A stretch of DNA of 44,344 nucleotides from Actinomycetota bacterium (GTDB taxonomy: Bacteria; Actinomycetota; Humimicrobiia; Humimicrobiales; Humimicrobiaceae): contig JABMRD010000104.1 in NCBI GenBank assembly GCA_013202875.1, positions 1 to 44,344 on the forward strand. The letters are read 5' to 3'. Below the pieces are notes generated by a model, which saw only the letters and a program-made list of their open reading frames with translations, was not told the origin of the DNA and searched no databases. Below are positions 24,061 through 32,672 of this stretch, in pieces. A program made the position numbers and the translations under genes. Each line of letters starts with the position of its first letter. Positions within the stretch are counted from its first letter, which is position 1.

Positions 24061-24089
24061 ATCTTAACACAAGGTACTGTGTAATGCAA
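24061..24089 (-). promoter_or_regulatory. padR operon promoter with operator in the spacer
   Basis: On the minus strand TTGCAT (24084-24089) and TAAGAT (24061-24066) are 17 bases apart. The inverted repeat ACACA and TGTGT (24067-24082, 6-bp centre) fills that spacer. A dimeric repressor bound there would block RNA polymerase. PadR is the natural candidate. Confidence 0.65.
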
Positions 24090-24407
24090 GGTATTAATTA
24101 AAAAATTTATATTTTTTATAAATTTGTATAAAATTATGCTTTATAAGCTGATCTTTTATTCCATTTTTTCCGGTAAATGTGTATTATGCTCTGTAATAAT
24201 GCTGGAATTGATATTTAACCCGATAAATTAGAAAGTCATGTTCCTAAATTATCGGTTAATAATCAACCTGTGGGCCGAGCCCTGTATTAACTTACGCATT
24301 ATTCTATGTTTTTACACTATGAAAAAGATGGAGAAGTAATAGCTACCAGGATTGCTGATTATGTAGGATTTATTCCCTTAACCAGAGAGATAAAATAAAG
24401 TCTTCTT
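24090..24407. other. Intergenic stretch with a 30-codon open frame
   Basis: The gap between padR and the nitroreductase holds no clear gene. On the + strand 24306-24398 is a short frame (ATG to TAA) whose peptide includes DGEVIATRIADYVGF. It may be a scrap of a lost gene. It has no ribosome-binding site that I can see. Confidence 0.4.
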
Positions 24408-24992
24408 TTAAAAGTAGTCAATATGAATTATATCATCCAATTTTCTTTTTGGTATATGCAACACCCCTGAAACATCTTTATAATATTTAATTGGTTTACC
24501 TTTTTTAATGTCGTAATATTCCGGATCTTCCAGTGGGTATCCAAGTGCTAAAACCAGATCAACACTATACCCTACAGGAATTTTTAAAATATTTTGAATT
24601 TTTTTTCTATTAAAAGACCCTATCCAGCAACAGCCAATTCCTTCTTCCAGAGCTGCCAGGGTAATATTTTCAGCGCTGGCTCCTACATCATACTTAAAAA
24701 ATGAACTAAAAGAAATTTCTTTATTGACCAGAATTATTATATACGCCGCCGGTCTTTCATTGTTCTTAGGATTTCCTTCAGGTGCAATATACCCTGCCCA
24801 CCTTGCGTTAGGAAAAATTTTTTCCCTTAAAGTATCGTCTACAGCAATAACGTATTCCAATGGCTGCAGGTTCCCTGTGGATGGTGCCAGTCTTCCGGCA
24901 TTAACTATTCTCTTTAAAATTGACAGTTTTATAGGTTTCTGCTGGAATTTCCTTATGGTCCTTCTTGATACTATGGTATTATAAACTTTCAT
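24408..24992 (-). CDS. Nitroreductase-family FMN protein
   Basis: This is an NAD(P)H-dependent FMN oxidoreductase of the nitroreductase superfamily. It starts VYNTIVSRRTIRKFQQKPI, has the conserved AGRLAPSTGNLQPLEYVI, a middle DVGASAENITLAALEEGIGCCWIG and a closing VDLVLALGYPLEDPEYYD. The length is about 194 aa from ATG 24992. A TTG at 25013 would add seven residues and is less likely. The substrate is unknown; relatives reduce nitro compounds, quinones or flavins. It stands alone. Confidence 0.9.
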   Translation of the reverse strand: MKVYNTIVSRRTIRKFQQKPIKLSILKRIVNAGRLAPSTGNLQPLEYVIAVDDTLREKIFPNARWAGYIAPEGNPKNNERPAAYIIILVNKEISFSSFFKYDVGASAENITLAALEEGIGCCWIGSFNRKKIQNILKIPVGYSVDLVLALGYPLEDPEYYDIKKGKPIKYYKDVSGVLHIPKRKLDDIIHIDYF

Positions 24993-25166
24993 AGTTCGAG
25001 TACCTGCCTTCAATCATATAACGTTTCTGTAAATTACAATATAACACATGTTAATATTCAATTTAACAATTATTTAAATATTTATTAACTTTTTTTTAAC
25101 AACAGCTACATTTTTATTTGGCAGTATTCCTATTAAACGTTTTTTTCATTTGAGCCTCTTCTCATA

Positions 25167-25200
25167 AAAAAATCCTTCTAATTAAAAAGAGGGATTTTTT
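25167..25200. terminator. Bidirectional intrinsic terminator
   Basis: AAAAAATCCTTCT pairs with AAGAGGGATTTTTT (13 bp with one G-U) around a 7-base loop. It has T runs on both strands, so it can end transcription from either side, between the nitroreductase promoter region and the ABC operon. Confidence 0.7.
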
Positions 25201-25288
25201 ATCAGAAACACAATGCTTTATTAGACAAATATACACAGTTGCCTGGAAAACCAAATTTTTTATTGTAAAGGGGTATTGATAATGTATA

Positions 25289-25319
25289 ATTGTCAGACAA
25301 TACTGTATGGATATATTAT
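25289..25319 (+). promoter_or_regulatory. Promoter and palindrome of the second ABC-2 operon
   Basis: TTGTCA (25290-25295) and TATTAT (25314-25319) are 18 bases apart. The -35 lies inside the perfect 13-bp palindrome ATTGTCAGACAAT (25289-25301), which looks like a repressor site of TetR type. No regulator gene is adjacent. Confidence 0.5.
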
Positions 25320-25391
25320 AAAAATCAATTATATTACGGTTTAAAAGACTACAACCTATAACTCCGGATATTAATAATTTTTAAGAGGAAC

Positions 25392-26321
25392 ATGTCTTTG
25401 TCACATATAATAAATGTCAGTAGCCTAAAAAAAAATTATGGAAATGTTAAAGCTGTAAAAGGTATAGACTTTCACGTTAATGAGGGTGAGCTATTTGCAT
25501 TTGTAGGTCCAAACGGTGCGGGTAAAACTACAACTATTGACATTATCTGTACCCTGCTTAAACCTGACAGCGGTGCTGTAATAGTCAACGGTTATACACT
25601 TGGCAAACAGGATGATAAAATCCGAAAAAACATTGGAATCGTATTTCAAGATAACCTTTTAGATAATCTGTTAACCATCAAAGAAAATCTCTATACGCGG
25701 GGCAGCTTTTACGGACTATCAAGTAAAGAGCTTTCAGCTGCAGTGGAAAAAGCAGCAAGGGCAGCAGATGTGGAAAGCTTTTATAATCGTCCCTACGGCA
25801 AGATTTCCGGCGGTCAGCGCCGCAGGGCCGATATAGCGAGAGCACTGGTAAATACACCAAAAATTCTTTTTTTAGATGAGCCCACTACAGGTCTTGACCC
25901 TCAGACACGAAAAAGTGTCTGGGATACAATCCGCAATCTGCAAAAGGGCACCGGGATGACAGTATTTCTAACCACACACTATATGGAGGAAGCTGCTAAA
26001 GCTGACTATATTGCGATTATTGACAACGGCAGGATTTCTGCCAAAGGCACTCCTTCTGAGCTTCGTGCAAAATACAGCACAGACACCCTGCGGCTTATCT
26101 CAAAAGATAATGAGAGACTCACCACATTCTTAAATGAGCAAAATATCAAGTTTATTATATCCAGCGGCGCTTTTATTATTAATATTTCTAATACTCTTGG
26201 TGCTCTTCCATTAGTAAATAAGGCGGAAAGCCTGATATCCGGTTTTGAGGTTATAAGCGGCAGTATGGATGACGCTTTTGTAAAAATTACCGGACACGTC
26301 ATGAGGGAGGATGCTGGTTAA
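25392..26321 (+). CDS. ABC-2 type export ATPase (DrrA-like)
   Basis: This is the ATPase of an ABC-2 exporter. Walker A is FVGPNGAGKTTTIDI, the signature is KISGGQRRRADIARALV, Walker B is ILFLDEPTTGLDP, and the switch His is in FLTTHYMEEAAKADYIAI. At 309 aa it has the DrrA-type C-terminal tail. AAGAGGA lies just before the ATG. The permease ATG directly follows the TAA. It is not a close copy of the ATPase at 12546: the signature differs and its base composition looks a little richer in GC, so it may have a separate origin. Confidence 0.92.
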   Translation: MSLSHIINVSSLKKNYGNVKAVKGIDFHVNEGELFAFVGPNGAGKTTTIDIICTLLKPDSGAVIVNGYTLGKQDDKIRKNIGIVFQDNLLDNLLTIKENLYTRGSFYGLSSKELSAAVEKAARAADVESFYNRPYGKISGGQRRRADIARALVNTPKILFLDEPTTGLDPQTRKSVWDTIRNLQKGTGMTVFLTTHYMEEAAKADYIAIIDNGRISAKGTPSELRAKYSTDTLRLISKDNERLTTFLNEQNIKFIISSGAFIINISNTLGALPLVNKAESLISGFEVISGSMDDAFVKITGHVMREDAG

Positions 26322-27194
26322 ATGACTGTAATGATCAATTTAATCAAACGCAACCTAAAGCTGTTTTTCCGTGACAGGACTTCGGTATTTTTTTCGCTTC
26401 TTGCCGTCTTTATAATAATCGGACTTTACGTGCTGTTCCTGGGAGACATGATGACTAATAACTTTAAGGAACTTCTGGGAAGTAATTCTCGTTTCATTGT
26501 TGACAGCTGGGTTATGGCAGGGATTCTATCTGTTATATCAATAACTTCAACAATGGGTGCTTTTCATATTATGATTGAGGACGCTACAAAGAAAATCTCA
26601 AAGGATTTTCTTTCAGCTCCGCTCAAACGCAGCCAGCTTGCAGGTGGATATATCATCAGTTCTTTTATAGTCGGTGTGATTATGAGCATTGCAGCACTGA
26701 TTATTTCTGAAATCTATATTCTGGCCGGAGGCGGAAGTTTGCTCGGGTTAATGTCACTGTTAAAGTTATTGGGAGTAATGCTGCTGTCTGTCTTTGCCAG
26801 CTCGGCGATGGTGTTTTTTATTGTGTCATTTTTTAAAAGTAGTAGCGCTTTTGCCAGCGCAAGCACAATAATCGGAACACTTATAGGTTTTTTAACCGGA
26901 ATATATATTCCAATCGGGTCACTGCCGTCTGGTGTACAAACTGCAATAAAAATATTCCCCATAAGCCACTCAGCAGCGTTGTTCCGGCAAATTATGATGG
27001 AAGCACCGATGTCTAAAGCCTTTGCAAATGCACCAGCGCAGGTAGTCACCGGCTTCAAACAGATGATGGGTATTGTTTTTTTCTTTGGCGACAGGGAGCT
27101 GTCTCCACTTATCAATATGCTTGTTTTGATTGTTACAGGTGTTGTGTTTCTTGCATTAGCTATTCTTAATATTTCTGTTAAGAAAAAGCAATAG
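26322..27194 (+). CDS. ABC-2 type permease
   Basis: This is the membrane partner of the preceding ATPase, 290 aa with about six hydrophobic helices. It has an N-terminal RNLKLFFRDRTSVFFSLL, a large outside loop after the first helix, the conserved KISKDFLSAPLKRSQLAG coupling region, and the FPISHSAALFRQIMMEAPMS segment near the end. No gap separates it from the ATPase gene, so the two are coupled. Relatives export antibiotics or lipids. No cargo or regulator gene is near. Confidence 0.9.
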   Translation: MTVMINLIKRNLKLFFRDRTSVFFSLLAVFIIIGLYVLFLGDMMTNNFKELLGSNSRFIVDSWVMAGILSVISITSTMGAFHIMIEDATKKISKDFLSAPLKRSQLAGGYIISSFIVGVIMSIAALIISEIYILAGGGSLLGLMSLLKLLGVMLLSVFASSAMVFFIVSFFKSSSAFASASTIIGTLIGFLTGIYIPIGSLPSGVQTAIKIFPISHSAALFRQIMMEAPMSKAFANAPAQVVTGFKQMMGIVFFFGDRELSPLINMLVLIVTGVVFLALAILNISVKKKQ

Positions 27195-28048
27195 TGTTAT
27201 TTTTAATCTTTAGATAAGCAATTAAACCGGGAATATCGTTTCCTATAGGCTGCTTGACTTTTTTTAAGGATTAATTATGAAATCATATTTAAGACGGGCT
27301 ATAATTTTTCTAATGGATTAACAATTATTTTAGTGTTTTTTAGAAAATATCTATAAAGGAGTGATTTCCGGATTTTCCCCAAATTAATTTTCTTGTTTTA
27401 TCTGTAATTCCCATTTTTTCTTTTTTATAAACTAGTGGTCTCTCATTAAAAGATTTGTTTAAGATTGTAACAAAAAATAAATTGAACAATTATTTTTTCT
27501 TGTATACTAAATATGCCCCTTTTATAATTCCAAAACAATAAGCATAATAGTTAAAATTATAAAACACTAAAACTATTCTTACTTGTTACAATGTTACTTA
27601 ATAGATAATTAGATAGAGAAGAGTTCAAACTCTCAGAAGTTATAAGTTTCCAGTATTTTTTTAGACTGTTTGAATAACCTAGCCACCTTCTTCCTCATCA
27701 AAAAACGACATTGTTAAAAGAAAAACAAAGGGATATGGCAGAAAGTATAAGTAGCAAAGACACTGAGGATTGCTTGAGAAAAATATTAAAAAAAGAAAGT
27801 TATAGTTTAAGTAAAAAGCTAGAACTTGGTGAATTACTGCTTCAAGCAATATAGATAAATAATATAGGTTTATATAGTGGTAAAAATACCATTAAATAAA
27901 GAAATTTATACAATAATTTCAAGAAATAATTTCAGTTTTTAAAATAATATGCAGAATTATGATTTTATGTGGGTTTTAACAATGAAATATCGGACAAGCT
28001 CCTAGTGACTTTTCATACAGTCAGGAAGCTGGTGGCTAAAATTAAAAT
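27195..28048. other. Gene-poor 850-bp gap
   Basis: I see no clear gene. A short + strand frame at 27711-27854 (TTG start, or ATG 27735) codes for a charged peptide that includes KDTEDCLRKILKKESYS and KLELGELLLQAI, perhaps the tail of a lost gene. A small hairpin (TGGTA/TACCA, 27878-27891) follows. This gap is the boundary between the ABC pair and the sugar-acid region. Confidence 0.45.
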
Positions 28049-29332
28049 TTATATCAGCTGGCCCTCCGGGGTAAAACACATTTTTTCAAGCAAGGAAATT
28101 TGCTCAAAGATAGGATTGTCTTTCATATCTCGAAGCACTTGTTCCGAAACTTGGATCTCCTGTAGCTCCATAGTATTTTTAATTCTGACCACTCTGCATT
28201 CATTAGGATTAGATTGGTTACATGTTCTTATAGCTAACTGAATAGCTTCCTGATCGCTATTCGCCAAAATCGGGATTTTGGCTGGATCAAGAACTGACGC
28301 AGTTATCGCATTCGTGTACATAGAGGACAAGTTTATCTTATGATAACATCGTATTGTAGATATATCTGCCATACCAATTCCCACACCATTCCCGTGAGAT
28401 TCATCGGTAATGTCCAAGACAACAATCTTCTGAATAAGCGGAGCTTCAAAACCTTCCAGTAAACCTGACCCTGGACGCCCGGTTACGTTAGGATCCATTC
28501 CCTCGCCGCTAATATTTTTACCTATTTCCTCTACAATAAGAACATCTATCTTCGGCATTATAAGCCTGGGCATATACTTTTTCGCTAAGATCAATAACTC
28601 TCGATCACGCTGAATAATTGTGTTACTAGGAACTAGCTCAAGATCTAGGAGCTGTTTACAGGGGTTTTCCAAAATCCCTACACCAAAAAGGATCGGAGCT
28701 GCTTCTAAAATTAGTCCCGCCGCTTTCAGTAGGATAGTGGCCATTTGTTCAAAACCGCGAGAGTGGATGGCAGATGCACCATTATGATTACCCAATCCAA
28801 CAACCATCATTTTAAGCAGACCGCTCTCGTGATCTCCTTTAAAATCAGCATGAGGTTTGATCTTATTAATAACCACAATCCCATCTGACTCGAATGCGAT
28901 ACGATCACAATATATCGGCATACCATCTTCTAGACACCCAATCGTAACAGTATCCATTGAGGATCGAATAGGGCAACCTACGTTATCTGGTGTAATCCCA
29001 TAATCGACTATTACCTCTGTTTGTCCATTTGCAGTAGCGCCACCATGGCTCCCCATTGCCGGTACGATAAACGGAAGGGCACCGTAGTTTTTCAACACTT
29101 CTACGATGATTCGGGTGATCTCAACGATACGAACAATTCCCCGGCTTCCTGCTGTAAGGGCAATTTGCTTCCCTTCTAAATCTATTTGCGAAAGAAACTT
29201 GTTTAGTTGATCAGTGAACTTTCGTGTACTTTTTAGCTCAGGGGCATTAAAAAGTTGCCGAGCTTTAGCCATTTTAGGTATGTGTACATCCCTGTGTCCA
29301 TCTACTTGTATTTGAATATTTATTATATCCAT
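28049..29332 (-). CDS. LarA-like (DUF2088) protein, possible nickel-pincer epimerase
   Basis: This 427-aa protein resembles the lactate racemase LarA superfamily: ALTAGSRGI, PFIVPAMGSHGGATANG, VINKIKPHADFKG, and GLGNHNGASAIHSRGF. H96, H161, K174 and H190 fall at spacings close to the H108, H174, K184 and H200 of LarA, which handle substrate and hold the nickel-pincer cofactor. LarA relatives include racemases and a D-gluconate 2-epimerase, so next to sugar-acid genes an epimerase role is attractive but unproven. No maturation genes (larB, larC, larE) are in the window. It is the last gene of the minus-strand run. Confidence 0.7.
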   Translation of the reverse strand: MDIINIQIQVDGHRDVHIPKMAKARQLFNAPELKSTRKFTDQLNKFLSQIDLEGKQIALTAGSRGIVRIVEITRIIVEVLKNYGALPFIVPAMGSHGGATANGQTEVIVDYGITPDNVGCPIRSSMDTVTIGCLEDGMPIYCDRIAFESDGIVVINKIKPHADFKGDHESGLLKMMVVGLGNHNGASAIHSRGFEQMATILLKAAGLILEAAPILFGVGILENPCKQLLDLELVPSNTIIQRDRELLILAKKYMPRLIMPKIDVLIVEEIGKNISGEGMDPNVTGRPGSGLLEGFEAPLIQKIVVLDITDESHGNGVGIGMADISTIRCYHKINLSSMYTNAITASVLDPAKIPILANSDQEAIQLAIRTCNQSNPNECRVVRIKNTMELQEIQVSEQVLRDMKDNPIFEQISLLEKMCFTPEGQLI

Positions 29333-29408
29333 AACTGCGTTCCTATCTATTTAATCTTCTTGCGTCATCTCCCTTAATATTCATTTAATCGTCCCGATGA
29401 ACATTATT

Positions 29409-30182
29409 TCACCACCGTTCAAGTTCACAAGTAAGCCCTCCATCTACAAAAAGTTGGGCTCCTGTAATAAAGGAAGCTTCATCACTTGCTAGAAAGGCAA
29501 CAGCATAACCAACATCCTCCGGTGCCCCAATTCGCTTCATTATCTGACGTTCCTCTACCGCTTTTCGTTGGGCAGCAGGGTCCGGATAGGCATCAAAAAT
29601 CCCCTGGACTAATTCTGATAAAACCCATCCTGGAGAGACGTCGTTTACACGCACAACAGGTCCATAGTCGATTGCCATCTGCCTAGTAAGAGCGGAAACA
29701 GCTCCTTTGGCTGCATCGTAAGCCGCACAACCGTTGACCGAAAGCTTTGCATGAACAGATGATATATTGATAATCACCCCTTTCCCTTTTTTCAGCATAT
29801 AGGGAATCACATATTTGGAACAAAGAAACACCCCTTTTAGATCTACATTCATACAGCGATCCCAATCTTCCAAGGTGGTTTCGGTAACAGTATGGTAACC
29901 ACCTATCCCGGCGTTGTTCACAAGGATATCCAAGCTACCGAATTGTTCATTGGTTTCTTTCATTAACTCTTTTACCTGGCTCTCTTCTGATACGTCACAT
30001 TTAATCCAAATTGCTTCTCCACCACTTTTTCTAATCTTCTGTACCACCCTGTTCCCTGCATCTTCATCCCGTCCAGAGACAACAATTCTTGCTCCTTCCT
30101 GTGCTAAGATCATAGAAATTCCTTGGCCTATACCTTTGTTACCACCTGTAACAATAGCAACTTCTTTGTTATTAAACCTCAT
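29409..30182 (-). CDS. SDR-family dehydrogenase, probably for a sugar acid or polyol
   Basis: This is a classical short-chain dehydrogenase of 257 aa. The NAD(P)-binding motif is VTGGNKGIGQG (12-21), followed by LVNNAGIGG (88-95). The catalytic set is S141/S142 in INISSVHAKLS and Y155 with K159 in YDAAKGA. The C-terminal GAQLFVDGGL is usual. In this cluster the most likely role is oxidation or reduction of a hydroxyl group on the imported sugar acid, as in gluconate 5-dehydrogenase or KduD relatives. Its start overlaps the end of the M24 gene by 11 bp. Confidence 0.9.
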   Translation of the reverse strand: MRFNNKEVAIVTGGNKGIGQGISMILAQEGARIVVSGRDEDAGNRVVQKIRKSGGEAIWIKCDVSEESQVKELMKETNEQFGSLDILVNNAGIGGYHTVTETTLEDWDRCMNVDLKGVFLCSKYVIPYMLKKGKGVIINISSVHAKLSVNGCAAYDAAKGAVSALTRQMAIDYGPVVRVNDVSPGWVLSELVQGIFDAYPDPAAQRKAVEERQIMKRIGAPEDVGYAVAFLASDEASFITGAQLFVDGGLTCELERW

Positions 30183-31392
30183 CCTTTTCTCCTTTCACCA
30201 TGGGCAAACTTTTCCCAAGAACCTTACCACTCCTTTTCGTGACCAGGACATTAACCTCTTGCCGTACCCCCCCTACCCCAGGTATGTAAACTCCCGGCTC
30301 ACAGGAATGAACCATTCCCGCTTTTAACACTAACTGCGCTCCTGGCATTAAATAAGGTTCACCGTCATGGTAAGCTAGACCTACTCCATGTCCAAGGATA
30401 TGAACAAAGTATTCACCATATCCATCATTTCGAATACTTTCACGCGCTACCTGGTCTATTTCACCAGCACTAACTCCTTCCTTGATCGCCGCCAAAGCCG
30501 TAGCTTGTGAACGTTCGATTACAGACATTATCTCTATCTGCTTATCCGAGGCAGTACCACTTACAATCGTTTTTGTCAAATCACACCAAAAACCGTCCGC
30601 GACTAACCCAAATTCGATCATTACGAAGTCTCCATTACGAATTATTCGGTCTGTAGTTACCATTCCGGCAAACCAGGCAGCTTCAGTTCTTTTCGGGCCA
30701 CTTGTAATCTGTGTAACAGCCCTCCCGAATTTAACTCTGCCTTTATAACCAGAAGCGGTTCGTAAAATGCAAGATTCTATTTCAGCAGCTATATCAATCT
30801 CTCGTATCCCTGGCTCTGATGCTAACTCTACAAATCTCTCAATACCAATCCAGCCCAGTTCATTCGCCATCTCAATCTTCTCTACTTCCTCTTTAGTTTT
30901 TACCCGTCGCATCTCGCCGATAATTCCCGTTACCTCTACTAAACGTTCGGTTCGGAAGACTTTTCTCAGCATCTTCCTGGTGTTAGCCCCGGGAGGCATT
31001 AGTTCTCCACAACACAGGTTAGGAGCCATAACATCAGCATCCAAGTCAGTTCCTATAACAGATCCGTCAGGGATCCGGTCTTTTTGCTTTAAATCTTCCA
31101 GAATACTCCCTATGGTACTGTACGGATCACCATCCTCTAGCTTGACCCAACCAAAACGTCTTACTTCTGAAATTATGCCTTTATCTGGGTCATCCTGGTC
31201 TCCATAAGGAGCTATTATGCATGAATTCCCTTCAGCAGGTACAAAAAGAAATGAAAATCCGTTTCTGGGCCAATACAAACTGAATAACACCAGGTTTTCA
31301 GGTAATTTCAATATCGTTGCAGCTATTCCCTTTGCATTCATTTTTTCCTGTAATTGGTTCACTCTTGATATTGTATCCTTCACTTTCAACAA
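30172..31392 (-). CDS. M24-family (pita-bread fold) hydrolase, creatinase/Xaa-Pro peptidase-like
   Basis: This 406-aa protein has a creatinase-type N-terminal domain and an M24 domain. The five metal-ligand positions are E260 (MIEFGLVADG), D271 (WCDLTKT), H335 (ILGHGVGLAYHDG), E365 (SCEPGVYIPG) and E379 (GVRQEVN). The first is usually Asp. M24 proteins with changed ligands include metal-free hydrolases of the creatinase kind, so the substrate may be an amide other than a peptide. The start is TTG with AAGGGGA a few bases upstream. It lies between the ABC importer and the SDR. Confidence 0.8.
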   Translation of the reverse strand: MLKVKDTISRVNQLQEKMNAKGIAATILKLPENLVLFSLYWPRNGFSFLFVPAEGNSCIIAPYGDQDDPDKGIISEVRRFGWVKLEDGDPYSTIGSILEDLKQKDRIPDGSVIGTDLDADVMAPNLCCGELMPPGANTRKMLRKVFRTERLVEVTGIIGEMRRVKTKEEVEKIEMANELGWIGIERFVELASEPGIREIDIAAEIESCILRTASGYKGRVKFGRAVTQITSGPKRTEAAWFAGMVTTDRIIRNGDFVMIEFGLVADGFWCDLTKTIVSGTASDKQIEIMSVIERSQATALAAIKEGVSAGEIDQVARESIRNDGYGEYFVHILGHGVGLAYHDGEPYLMPGAQLVLKAGMVHSCEPGVYIPGVGGVRQEVNVLVTKRSGKVLGKSLPMVKGEKDEV

Positions 31393-31703
31393 ATCCCCTT
31401 ATTTCTGTATATGCTCTTGACTGATAATTTATTAGCAAAATTAGTATAAATCACTCATTTAAAAAAATCTTATATATTTTATAAAACTATTCTATCTCTC
31501 TGAAACCTATTTTAAGGTGCTACCACCACCAATTCCATTTCTTTATAGCATTCTATTTCATCCTTAACTACCTTTACAATCTTCTTAAAGTTATGATACA
31601 TAAATAAAAGACTTTCGCTACATTTCTTCTGTTATTTTATTATAATTGTTCAAATACCACGTTGTGTATCTAGGCTACTACACGTATAATTTAGTTGTTA
31701 TTC
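31393..31703. other. Intergenic gap splitting the catabolic run
   Basis: These 311 bases lie between the permease stop and the M24 start. They are AT-rich. I see no gene and no clean terminator, so the M24-SDR-LarA genes may have their own promoter here, but I cannot point to one. Confidence 0.4.
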
Positions 31704-32672
31704 TCAGACAAGTTTACTCGTTTTTCTATGTTCACTTATGGCATCGAGTAAAATAGCCAGAATCAGGGTTACCCCTGTTACCAGGTTTTGCCAATAGATA
31801 CCGACCCCCAAGAGATTCAAAGAATTGGAAAGAACTCCCATAAACATTGCACCCAGAAAAGCTCCAAACACTGTTCCTTCTCCACCTTTTAAACTCGCAC
31901 CACCTATAATTGCTGCAGTGATAACCCTCAACTCCATCCCTTGGCCTACCGTAACCGAGGCTGAACCAAATCGAGCTGTGACTAAAATACCAGAAAACCC
32001 TGCTAGAAAAGATACCAGGATATAGTTCACGATTTTAACCAGAGCAACATTGATACCGTTGAGCTTGGCAGCTATTTCATTCCCGCCGACATAATATCCC
32101 TGACGCATAAAGCGGGAATTTCTGAGAATGGTATCGCCTACAAGGACTATAACAAAAAGCAGAATAATCGGGTACTGTACTCCCCATAGCTTCCCCTGGC
32201 CGATTATTTCAAACTCCATTGGTAGGTTCAACACTGCCTTTCCTTTGGCTATAACCAAGACCAGCCCTCTCACAGCCATTAACATACCTAAAGTCGTGAT
32301 GAATGGATTAAGCCCCACTTTAGCAATAAGCACTCCATTCACAAATCCTACCATTACGGCTGATAAAAGACCTATTAAAATGGAGAAAACTACTGGTATA
32401 CCGACATTAAGTGAAAGCCCCGTTGCGACACCTGCGAGAGCAAGTGTTGAACCGACTGAAAGATCCAGCCCACCTGAAATCAGGACAATTACCATTCCGG
32501 TGGTTATAAGCGCTTCTACAGAAAGACCCATGAAGATAGCTTCCATATTTCGCCAGCTCAAAAAATGAGGTGACATAATTGACATAAACAATCCTATCAA
32601 CAAAATTACTATAATCAAAATCGATTCTCGGAAAGAACTAATAGCTTTCCCTATTGATTTAATACTGTTCAC
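31704..32672 (-). CDS. Ribose-type (CUT2) sugar ABC permease
   Basis: This is an RbsC-like permease of 322 aa with about ten hydrophobic segments. Typical stretches are GMVIVLISGGLDLSVGSTLALAG, VGLNPFITTLGMLMAVRGL, NEIAAKLNGINV and AAIIGGASLKGGEGTVFGAFLG, the last being the ATPase contact loop. The start overlaps the end of the ATPase gene by 14 bp. CUT2 importers carry monosaccharides and related compounds such as sugar acids, polyols or autoinducer-2. The neighbours point to a sugar acid. Confidence 0.93.
   Translation of the reverse strand: MNSIKSIGKAISSFRESILIIVILLIGLFMSIMSPHFLSWRNMEAIFMGLSVEALITTGMVIVLISGGLDLSVGSTLALAGVATGLSLNVGIPVVFSILIGLLSAVMVGFVNGVLIAKVGLNPFITTLGMLMAVRGLVLVIAKGKAVLNLPMEFEIIGQGKLWGVQYPIILLFVIVLVGDTILRNSRFMRQGYYVGGNEIAAKLNGINVALVKIVNYILVSFLAGFSGILVTARFGSASVTVGQGMELRVITAAIIGGASLKGGEGTVFGAFLGAMFMGVLSNSLNLLGVGIYWQNLVTGVTLILAILLDAISEHRKTSKLV

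Noticed and set aside
25167-25200. Operator for the second ABC operon
   Set aside because: The A/T-flanked stem with T runs on both strands fits a bidirectional terminator better.
31825-32568. Plus-strand open frames across the sugar permease
   Set aside because: They are proline/threonine-rich antisense frames of a membrane protein gene, a common artefact.
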